Shown here in pieces: positions 1 to 5,403 of a stretch of 5,669 nt of DNA; within the stretch, counting starts at the first letter, position 1; each line of letters begins with the position of its first letter. Below the pieces are notes generated by a model. It was not told the origin of the DNA, made no database searches, and was given only the letters and a program-made list of their open reading frames with translations. The translations under genes and the position numbers were made by a program. This stretch comes from Myxococcales bacterium (lineage in GTDB: Bacteria; Myxococcota; Myxococcia; Myxococcales; Myxococcaceae): assembly GCA_003153055.1 (NCBI GenBank), contig PMBV01000489.1, positions 5,834 through 11,502 on the forward strand. Reading direction: 5' to 3'.

Positions 1-36
1 GCTGGCTGAGCTGGCTGAGCTGGCTGGGCTGGCTGA
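1..36 (-). repeat. 9-bp tandem repeat encoding QPA units
   Basis: Four consecutive 9-base units are visible, reading GCTGGCTGA or GCTGGCTGG on the plus strand. Read on the minus strand in the frame of the partial gene they are CAG CCA GCY, that is Gln-Pro-Ala repeated. Only the wobble base of one Ala codon varies, so the copies are recent or homogenised. The array continues past the window edge, so total copy number is unknown. Confidence 0.85.
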
Positions 37-338
37 GTTAGGCTGTTCAAAATCGCGGTGTATTGGTTTGCCGGAAACACTACTGTTGCACGTGTGTCAG
101 GAACTGGATCGGGAGTTCGAATAGTGACGTTCGTACCCTCCCGAATCGCCAGCAGAGCGTCGGCCGCCCTTCCATCTCCCATCGGAGCTCTACCAAGCCA
201 GCGATAATTGGCCCCCCCTTCGTATCGAAGCAGCAGTTCCAGCGCTCCGCCTTCAGGGTCATTCGGAAGCGGCGCGCGTCTCAACTCGGGCACTCGACGA
301 ACCTCGAACGTCAAAACAGGATTCGGAAAATTAGCCAT
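1..338 (-). CDS. Partial gene: ~100-residue N-terminal domain plus Gln-Pro-Ala repeat linker, running off the left edge
   Basis: An open frame starts at ATG 338-336 and has no stop through 112 codons to the window edge, so the 3' end is outside. I do not recognise the family. The protein begins MANFPNPVLTFEVRRVPELR. It continues as a soluble, mixed domain to about residue 100, with alternating hydrophobic stretches (ALELLLRY, NVTIRT, ATVVFP) that suggest beta strands. From residue 102 it becomes a tandem QPA repeat, which looks like a flexible linker to a domain beyond the edge. No signal peptide or membrane segment is visible. The start is well supported: GAGAGG lies 6 bases upstream, and the ATG overlaps the stop region of the preceding gene, indicating translational coupling. 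GC at third codon positions is only about half, well below the ATPase gene. It may be a cofactor, substrate or effector of the upstream ATPase; nothing visible decides this. Confidence 0.72.
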   Translation of the reverse strand, partial: MANFPNPVLTFEVRRVPELRRAPLPNDPEGGALELLLRYEGGANYRWLGRAPMGDGRAADALLAIREGTNVTIRTPDPVPDTRATVVFPANQYTAILNSLTQPAQPAQPAQP

Positions 339-669
339 AAACAACCTCTCGCTTTTTGAGCAGACTTCTAGCACACAACAGAACGCAATGCACTCCGATC
401 ATCGACAAACAAATGCCACCACACACAAGAACACCACTAGACTTCTCGCCTTCCTTGATTCGCCCCATGGCATCGGCCTGTTGGTCATCATCCACAGCAA
501 CACGGCCATTCCGCCGAAGCCGCCTGTTGCTCTCGTGCTTGAGGCACAACTCGAGCATTGAATCCTGTTGTGGTGTCGCATCTCGCGCTAGTGTCGGCGT
601 CTCATGCGCCTTAAGCGCAATGGCTGGAAACACGCCAAGCTCTTTGAGTTCACCAGGCAGCGACCCCAT
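331..669 (-). CDS. Small protein (112 aa) with a C-terminal transmembrane segment, unknown family
   Basis: The product is 112 residues. Residues 1-78 are soluble and charged, including the basic patch NRRLRRNGR and the acidic DDDQQ. A hydrophobic helix spans about residues 79-100 and is followed by the short basic tail RSLLKKRE, so it looks like a single-pass, C-terminally anchored membrane protein. The helix holds cysteines at 83, 87, 95 and 99, a symmetric CxxxC-x7-CxxxC pattern. Start choice is uncertain. ATG 669 has AGGA 11 bases upstream, rather far; an in-frame stop lies at 690-688. ATG 558 (residue 38) has AGGA 4 bases upstream and would give a 75-residue form that still keeps the helix. 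It lies 62 bases after the ATPase stop and overlaps the next gene by 8 bases. GC is low for the window. I do not recognise the family. It could tether the ATPase or its partner to the membrane (inference). Confidence 0.6.
   Translation of the reverse strand: MGSLPGELKELGVFPAIALKAHETPTLARDATPQQDSMLELCLKHESNRRLRRNGRVAVDDDQQADAMGRIKEGEKSSGVLVCGGICLSMIGVHCVLLCARSLLKKREVVYG
339..350 (-). promoter_or_regulatory. Ribosome binding site of the QPA-repeat gene
   Basis: On the minus strand GAGAGG (350-345) is followed by a 6-base spacer TTGTTT and then ATG at 338. It lies inside the last codons of the upstream small gene. It fixes the start of the partial gene and supports coupling of the two reading frames. 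Confidence 0.7.
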
Positions 670-731
670 AGGCAGTCTTGTCCTTTTCTAAAACTCAATC
701 CCTATTCCGCTTGCTCGCGCATTTTGGAATC
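670..731 (-). other. Short intergenic gap with a possible 6-codon micro-ORF
   Basis: These 62 bases separate the ATPase stop from the small membrane-protein gene. No intrinsic terminator is seen, which fits co-transcription. A micro-ORF ATG CGC GAG CAA GCG GAA TAG (M-R-E-Q-A-E) runs from 722 to 702. It is preceded by AGGA with a 7-base spacer, and that AGGA overlaps the ATPase stop codon. It may be chance, or it may let ribosomes re-initiate across the gap. Confidence 0.3.
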
Positions 732-3700
732 CTAGAACTTCGCATCCACCCGTAGGGCCCACAAGTACGGGTGTTCGTCTCTTAGTGCTTTCAGCTCCTC
801 TTCTGAGAGAAACGCGGTTCTTTGGCGCGGATGCGGCTTGCCTGAGCCAGCCTTGTCATCGAAGAGCTGCTTGCGCTTCCACTCATAGTCCTCGGCTTCA
901 ATGTAGTACTTCGAGTTTCGTGCCTCCTGCACACAGGCCGCATGCAGCGCATCGCGCACGAGGCGCGCCGCCTGGTCGCGAGGCATCGCCAGAAGCTTCT
1001 GAAACTCATCGGCATTGGCAAGATTGAACGTCGCCGCTGCTTTCTTCGCGACTTCAGTGAACTGCTCGCGTTCGAAGTTTTCGCCCACGAGGAGTGCCTC
1101 GCCGGCGCGGGGCAAGCCGTACGGCACCTTCCTAGCTGGAACATCATCGGTGCTTCCCCACGGCTCATGCAACAGGCGCTTCGCTTCTTGAGACACGATG
1201 TCGGCGAGCTCTGTGGCGCGCCATACGCCTTCTTGCAGCGGCAGCTCCCAACGGTTGGCGGAAACGACCGTGAGCTCCTTGTGTCCGTCCTTCAATGCGT
1301 TCGCGCGTTTTGCAGCATTCAGGCTGCGGAGCGCTTCCATTGCTTCCTGCGCCGGGCACTTCGCGCTGCGGCCAGCCGTCGGCTCCACTTCGGCACGAAG
1401 GCGCGGCACGTTCTTCACCTGCACGGGGTACGGCGGCCTCCCGATGGTGGCCACTCCGAAGATGCAGCCCTCCTTCTGCCGGAGTTTGACGAATTCCTGT
1501 GTTGCCGCCAGCGCTTCACGCCAGTTCCCGTACGCCGCATAGGCGTCGTTGGCGTCATTGGCCAAGTCCTTGGCGTTCCGGGGCTCTTCAATGGAAAGCA
1601 TCTCTGCGCTTCGGAGATCCTTCAGCTCGTTGGTTTCGCGGGCGAGGGCCTCCGCGTGCACCATGGCCTCCTCTGCCAGCGGTACCACCACTGACCCGAA
1701 ATACCGACAGATGCCGGCTGCCACCTTCGAAAGGGCGCCCTCCAACGCCTCGACGCGCTGCCGTACCTCGAGACTCCGAGATGCCTCGATCTCCCTGAGG
1801 CGCACGACTGCGGAACTGAGAACCTCGAGTTCCTTGTTCGACGGCAGCCTCGCGTCGCGCCCCGGCAGACCCATTTTCAGGTCGTCCAGCACCTTGAGCG
1901 TCTCTCTCGCCAAGGCCTGCTCCTGCTCGGCAGACGAGGCGTCCGCCTCCTTGAGTGCGTTCTGGAGCCGTTCGAGGCTGTCTTTCAGTGACGCGCGCTC
2001 GTTGTCGACTCGGCACGCGGCGTCGCGGAGCTTCTTCCACTCCGCGGAGTCGAGGTAGTCCGCGTCGGCCTTCGCAATCGGTGGAGCGTCAACCGTCCCC
2101 TCCTTCGTCGGCGCGCGCCGCGTCAACATCTGCGCGTGGTGTCGCTCGGTGGGTGTCCGGAAGAACTCAATCTGCTTCCGCCCCTCGAAGAACGCAGCGA
2201 ATCGCTCCGACCCCGTCTCAAGGAGTCGCGCGCACACCTCCAGGCAGCGTGCGCCCGCCCTCCGTCGCGACTCGGCAGCGTTGGATCCGAGCGCTTCCTC
2301 CAGCTTCGCGCGCACAACCTTGAGGGTCTCAGTGAGAGTCTCCGCCGCACGAAGCTGATGCGCCCGCTGCACATCCGAGGAGGCGGGACGCCACGCCGCC
2401 TCGACGCACGTCAGCACAGCGTGCAGGTCGCGGACGAAGAAGGCGACTGGCGCTTTCTCCGTGGCAGCGCGCAGCCCTTGAGCGGCGGCGGCCGCAATCA
2501 GGAGTGCCCGCAGGTGGTGATACGTCGCGTCCTCGACAAGCGCGATGCGCCGATGCGTCTTCTGAATCCGAGCGTGGAGTTCCTCCGTTGCTTCGCGCGC
2601 CTCCGACCGAGTCGGTCGCGGGGCTTCGCGATTGGGCTGCTCCGCGTCACCCGAGAGCTCCTCGCTCACCTTCTGGAGCAGGTGCGCCAGATGAAACAGC
2701 TTGTACGTCGCATTGCGCCGTGCGCAGGTTGCATCGGCCACCAGCAGGCGCATAGCCTGGGCTATGGCCTCGTGGGCCCCCTGATAGCGGAAGAGACATT
2801 TGGCCGCGTCCTTCCACTCCTCGCGCCCTGGAACGGCCGGACCCAGAACCTCGCGCACGAGCGCGTCGCAATGCCGGAAGAGCCCTTCAACGCCGCCGGA
2901 CGCGAGGATTGCGTCTTGGAGGGCAGTGACCAATAGGCGCTCTCGTGACTCGTCGTCCGGCAGCTCCACCGGGATGACGCGGTCGAAGCGCCCCTTGCGG
3001 ATGATGGCCGAGTCGAACTTCTCCACGTGGTTCGTGGCCACAAAGAAGCGAATGCCGCGCCCGCCGTCGTGCAGCCTTTGGAATGCCGGCAACATGGATG
3101 TGGTGAGCAAGCGGGAGAACGACTCGTCGGCCACGCCCTCGCGTTCGAGGAGCAACTCGTCGATCTCGTCGAAGAAGACGATGGTGTCCTTCATCAATTC
3201 CAGCAGCAAAAAGGCGAAGTCGAGGCGACTCGAAACGCCGTGAACGCCGTCAACCATGAGCCAGTCAGGGCTGAGGTTGACGAGGTACGAACGCTTGCCC
3301 GAGGCGCGATGCTCGGCAAGGGCCTCGATGAGCGAGGTCTTTCCTGTGCCCGGCGGTCCGGCGAGGAGTGCCGAGCGCACCCTCTCGCTTTCCAACTGCT
3401 TGCGCACCTCGTGGTTGATGATGCGGTCTTCCCACCGAGGATGCGCGGGCGGCTTTGGGCCTGGTCTCGCCGCCAGTGCGCGTTGCGCGGCCTGAGCGGC
3501 GCCCTCCTCGAGCGCTCCGAGGAGGGCCTTCGCAGCGCGGAGCACGATGGCCGTCGCCCAACACTCGGGGCCTGCCGCATCAGGCTCTGCGGACGACCCC
3601 CAGCCGACCCCCAACACGGGCTCGCCAGCCGTCCGAAGGCGAACCTCTGGCTGGAAGCGCGTGCGTTCAGCCCAGTCCACGAAGCGCTCGCCCGCGAGCA

Positions 3701-4751
3701 GCATGGCTTCGGACAGTAGATCGTCCGGATCAAGGAGCGGCGTCTCGCTGCGCTTGCCCAGTCCGTCAAAGATGGCGAAGCAGAGGTCCTCGGGTCCGCT
3801 GAAGATCCGCTCGCGAGGGCTGCGGACGTACAGCGGTCGCGCCGTGTGCCAGGTCCCATCGCTCCGCTGAGCGCGCAGCAACGCTTTGAGCTGTTCCGAC
3901 CTGGCGTCCTTCTTCTCAATCTCGGCCAGCCACGGTGGTGCCAGGAGCACGGTGGCCAGCGCAAAGCCATACGAGGTGGCATCGAAGCCGTCCGGGTGCT
4001 CGAGCAGCGCGCGCTGGCCCTCGGCCAACTCCTGCTTGGCGAAGCGCAGCGCCGTGTCGATGGCGCGACTCAGGCGCACGCCGACGGCTCGGATGTCGTC
4101 CTCGTACGCGAGCAGCGCCCGCACCGCCCAGTAGTTGACGCAGGCGTGCGGCTTCGGTCGCATGACGCCGATGTCCACCGCAAAGCCCTGATGCTCCAGG
4201 ATGTTATTGACGACGAGCTGGGGCCAAATCCTGTTGATGTCGCCACTGTTGGGACCGCTGACGAATCCCTGGAGCGTGTCACTGAAGTCGCGTCCGCCGA
4301 CTTTGAGGGCCGCGGCGATTCGGGTCGCCTCGTAGGCGCTGCCCTCCCGGAAAGCGGGGCCTCCGGCCTTCGCCTCGGCGTGTACCTCAATGACGCGCTC
4401 CCGGTAGTACTTCCAGAGCCTCGCCGTCTGCGGCGCCGTTTCGAGCGCGATGATGGCGTCGGCGTTGGAGACGGTCGCTGCCGATTCCTTGTGGCGATGA
4501 TGGCGATCCTGGATGGGCAGCCGGGAGAAGGCTGGACTTGACCGGCCGCCCTCCATCCGCTCGCCATCGAGGTACGTGAGAAGGTCGTCCTCGGCCTGCC
4601 TGACAAGCTTCTTCAGTGCCACCGTCAGCGACGTGACGCGCTCAACGAGCGCCCGCGCCTCCGGCCCCGGCGCCTTGAGCACCTCCGACGCGGGGCGCGC
4701 TTGCACCGAAGGAGATGCTTCGACCTCTGTCTCTCCCAGCGATTGACCCAC
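732..4751 (-). CDS. Giant classical AAA+ ATPase with toroid-like N-terminal region and long coiled coil
   Basis: The product is about 1,339 residues from GTG 4751. An in-frame GTG at 4799 would add 16 residues; I prefer 4751 because it has GAGGG with a 6-base spacer and fits the predicted promoter. Residues ~180-420 are helical with toroid-like pieces (YWAVRALLAY 207-216, a QW-like QRSDGTW 295-301, ECWATAIVLRAAKALL 396-411), resembling the prenyltransferase/terpene-cyclase alpha/alpha fold without visible catalytic residues. The single AAA module has Walker A GPPGTGKTS 465-473, Walker B VFFDEID 525-531, sensor 1 VATNH 571-575, and the second region of homology ending GRFDR 587-591 with two arginine fingers. 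This places it in the classical FtsH/Cdc48/NSF-like clade, so it should hydrolyse ATP as an oligomer, probably a hexamer. Residues ~720-1,080 are charged and coiled-coil-like; ~1,150-1,339 is unrecognised. No signal peptide or membrane helix is seen, so it is probably cytosolic. Function is unknown; remodelling of a partner is the likely role. Confidence 0.93.
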   Translation of the reverse strand: MGQSLGETEVEASPSVQARPASEVLKAPGPEARALVERVTSLTVALKKLVRQAEDDLLTYLDGERMEGGRSSPAFSRLPIQDRHHRHKESAATVSNADAIIALETAPQTARLWKYYRERVIEVHAEAKAGGPAFREGSAYEATRIAAALKVGGRDFSDTLQGFVSGPNSGDINRIWPQLVVNNILEHQGFAVDIGVMRPKPHACVNYWAVRALLAYEDDIRAVGVRLSRAIDTALRFAKQELAEGQRALLEHPDGFDATSYGFALATVLLAPPWLAEIEKKDARSEQLKALLRAQRSDGTWHTARPLYVRSPRERIFSGPEDLCFAIFDGLGKRSETPLLDPDDLLSEAMLLAGERFVDWAERTRFQPEVRLRTAGEPVLGVGWGSSAEPDAAGPECWATAIVLRAAKALLGALEEGAAQAAQRALAARPGPKPPAHPRWEDRIINHEVRKQLESERVRSALLAGPPGTGKTSLIEALAEHRASGKRSYLVNLSPDWLMVDGVHGVSSRLDFAFLLLELMKDTIVFFDEIDELLLEREGVADESFSRLLTTSMLPAFQRLHDGGRGIRFFVATNHVEKFDSAIIRKGRFDRVIPVELPDDESRERLLVTALQDAILASGGVEGLFRHCDALVREVLGPAVPGREEWKDAAKCLFRYQGAHEAIAQAMRLLVADATCARRNATYKLFHLAHLLQKVSEELSGDAEQPNREAPRPTRSEAREATEELHARIQKTHRRIALVEDATYHHLRALLIAAAAAQGLRAATEKAPVAFFVRDLHAVLTCVEAAWRPASSDVQRAHQLRAAETLTETLKVVRAKLEEALGSNAAESRRRAGARCLEVCARLLETGSERFAAFFEGRKQIEFFRTPTERHHAQMLTRRAPTKEGTVDAPPIAKADADYLDSAEWKKLRDAACRVDNERASLKDSLERLQNALKEADASSAEQEQALARETLKVLDDLKMGLPGRDARLPSNKELEVLSSAVVRLREIEASRSLEVRQRVEALEGALSKVAAGICRYFGSVVVPLAEEAMVHAEALARETNELKDLRSAEMLSIEEPRNAKDLANDANDAYAAYGNWREALAATQEFVKLRQKEGCIFGVATIGRPPYPVQVKNVPRLRAEVEPTAGRSAKCPAQEAMEALRSLNAAKRANALKDGHKELTVVSANRWELPLQEGVWRATELADIVSQEAKRLLHEPWGSTDDVPARKVPYGLPRAGEALLVGENFEREQFTEVAKKAAATFNLANADEFQKLLAMPRDQAARLVRDALHAACVQEARNSKYYIEAEDYEWKRKQLFDDKAGSGKPHPRQRTAFLSEEELKALRDEHPYLWALRVDAKF
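747..773. repeat. 8-bp perfect inverted repeat near the 3' end of the ATPase gene
   Basis: CACCCGTA (747-754) and TACGGGTG (766-773) are perfect inverted copies around an 11-base loop, just inside the end of the ATPase coding region. No T-tract follows on the minus strand, so it is not a standard intrinsic terminator. It might form an mRNA hairpin that stabilises or attenuates the message, or be a coincidence of codon choice. Confidence 0.35.
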
Positions 4752-4762
4752 GTGCAGCCCTC
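4752..4762 (-). promoter_or_regulatory. Ribosome binding site supporting the GTG start at 4751
   Basis: GAGGG (4762-4758) is separated by 6 bases (CTGCAC) from GTG 4751. By contrast, the longer open frame's GTG at 4799 has only a weak GGA about 9 bases upstream, and it would leave a leader of about 10 bases if the sigma-54 element is used. Confidence 0.5.
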
Positions 4763-4819
4763 GCGACGCCCCACCGCGCCCACCGCCAAGGCGGGCCACG
4801 ACGTCATCCGACGGCCCAT

Positions 4820-4835
4820 CGCAAACTCAATGCCA
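4820..4835 (-). promoter_or_regulatory. Sigma-54-type -24/-12 promoter element upstream of the ATPase gene
   Basis: The minus strand from 4835 to 4820 reads TGGCATTGAGTTTGCG. The sigma-54 consensus is TGGCAC-N5-TTGCW; TGGCA and TTGC match exactly at the required spacing, with differences only at the sixth and last positions. The GG falls at 4834-4833 and the GC at 4822-4821, predicting a transcript start near 4809. That gives a leader of about 58 bases to GTG 4751. If real, the operon needs an enhancer-binding activator, a regulator type abundant in myxobacteria. Not proven; matches this good do sometimes arise by chance. Confidence 0.5.
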
Positions 4836-4902
4836 GCCAGGAATCCCAACTGACATCCGTCGCTCACCAGTGCCTTCAAGGCTCTGCCCGGTTGGTGTCC
4901 GG

Positions 4903-4914
4903 CCTTCCGGAAGG
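4903..4914. repeat. 12-bp perfect palindrome upstream of the sigma-54 element
   Basis: CCTTCCGGAAGG is a perfect 12-base palindrome about 70 bases upstream of the -24 box. Its position suits a dimeric activator or repressor site. There is only one copy, so it may be chance in GC-rich DNA. Confidence 0.3.
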
Positions 4915-5098
4915 GTCGCCCAGGGGCCCTCGGGTCGTCAGCGATGACAGCCTCGTCGGGATGCGTCAGGGATCAAGGAAGAACAACCGGCCTTTTCGAT
5001 CCATACGTCCGGAGCCCGCCGCAGCTTGCGGGCAGAGTCAGGGTGGCGGGAGGCTCGCGAGGGCGGGTCGTTGTAGGCAGGAAACGGAGCGCTGGGCA

Positions 5099-5116
5099 CC
5101 CGAGCCCGTTCTCGGG
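5099..5116. repeat. Short hairpin 15 bases after the transposase-remnant stop
   Basis: CCCGAG (5099-5104) and CTCGGG (5111-5116) form a perfect 6-bp stem with a 6-base loop. On the minus strand the loop contains GAAC, one of the tetranucleotides reported next to IS91-family ends. No T-tract follows, so it is not a clear terminator. It could be part of the element's terminal hairpin, but this is weak. Confidence 0.3.
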
Positions 5117-5130
5117 GAAGGTCGAGGGAG

Positions 5131-5403
5131 TCAGGCATTTTGGGGACAGCTCAGGGCGTACAGCTCTTGCTGGGGAGGGCCGCGCGCAGGAGCCCGAGGA
5201 AGGGGCCTGGCCGGGAGGCGAAGGTCCAGGACGAGCTCCGTCTGGCCCGACGCCGCCGGCCGCTTCATTCGGTACGCCACGCGGCCGTCGGGCAACCTCG
5301 AGAGGCGCTCCAGGCTCAGCGGCCCGCGGGCACCGTACGCGCAGAGGCGGCAGAGGTTGTCTCTGTCATTCTCGTGTACCCGAGTGTTGGCATGCAGAGA
5401 GCC
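5131..5403 (-). pseudogene. IS91-family (Y2 HUH) transposase remnant, C-terminal pieces only
   Basis: The frame ending at TGA 5133-5131 reads without stops back to about 5403. Its protein contains [19 protein letters not shown], then [20 protein letters not shown] and AYRMKRP. From memory this matches the region of IS91-type transposases that follows the HUH/Y2 catalytic core (SLHA...NDR..LERLCRYGARGPL.LERL). After TELVL (about 5228) it jumps directly to LPARPLPRAPARGPPQQELY, which resembles the extreme C-terminus of the same transposases. The zinc-binding N-terminus, the HUH and tyrosine motifs, and the block between these two pieces are all missing. It cannot transpose. It lies on the same strand as the neighbouring genes, between the broken ABC gene and the ATPase operon. 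Family assignment is by recognition, not a search. Confidence 0.75.

Larger units (their letters stand above)
4836..5130. other. Spacer without a recognisable gene between the IS91 remnant and the ATPase promoter
   Basis: No frame here looks coding on either strand. Open frames exist only because stops are rare in GC-rich DNA, and their compositions are Arg/Pro/Ser-rich. The part next to 5130 would be the 3' flank of the transposase and may contain the element's terminal (oriIS) region, but I cannot identify an end. The palindrome at 4903-4914 and the hairpin at 5099-5116 are the only structured elements seen. Confidence 0.5.

Noticed and set aside
2..124. Plus-strand frame with Leu-Ala-Glu repeats open from the left edge to TAG 124
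   Set aside because: It is the complement of the QPA array, loses its repeat character at once, and lacks support; the minus-strand frame has a start, ribosome site and gene overlap.
356..691. Plus-strand 111-codon frame opposite the small membrane-protein gene
   Set aside because: Ser/Arg/Pro-rich composition without a convincing ribosome site; the minus-strand frame has an overlap with the next gene and a clear membrane helix.
747..773. Hairpin considered as a terminator of the ATPase gene
   Set aside because: It lies inside the coding region, has an 11-base loop and no T-tract, so it is listed only as an inverted repeat.
942..1694. Plus-strand frame of 250 codons inside the ATPase gene
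   Set aside because: Antisense shadow of a high-GC gene; Arg/Leu/Ala/His-rich with no domain.
2136..2936. Plus-strand frame of 266 codons inside the ATPase gene
   Set aside because: Antisense shadow; covers coiled-coil and AAA lid coding sequence that is clearly real on the minus strand.
3846..4541. Plus-strand frame of 231 codons opposite the N-terminal region of the ATPase
   Set aside because: Antisense shadow with no recognisable motif.
4625..4879. Minus-strand 84-codon frame across the ATPase start
   Set aside because: It becomes Arg-rich once it overlaps the ATPase gene, has no ribosome site of note, and would contain the sigma-54 element.
4938..5138. Minus-strand 66-codon frame just after the transposase remnant
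   Set aside because: Pro/Arg/Ser-rich, no recognisable similarity and no ribosome site; it may be transposon flank.
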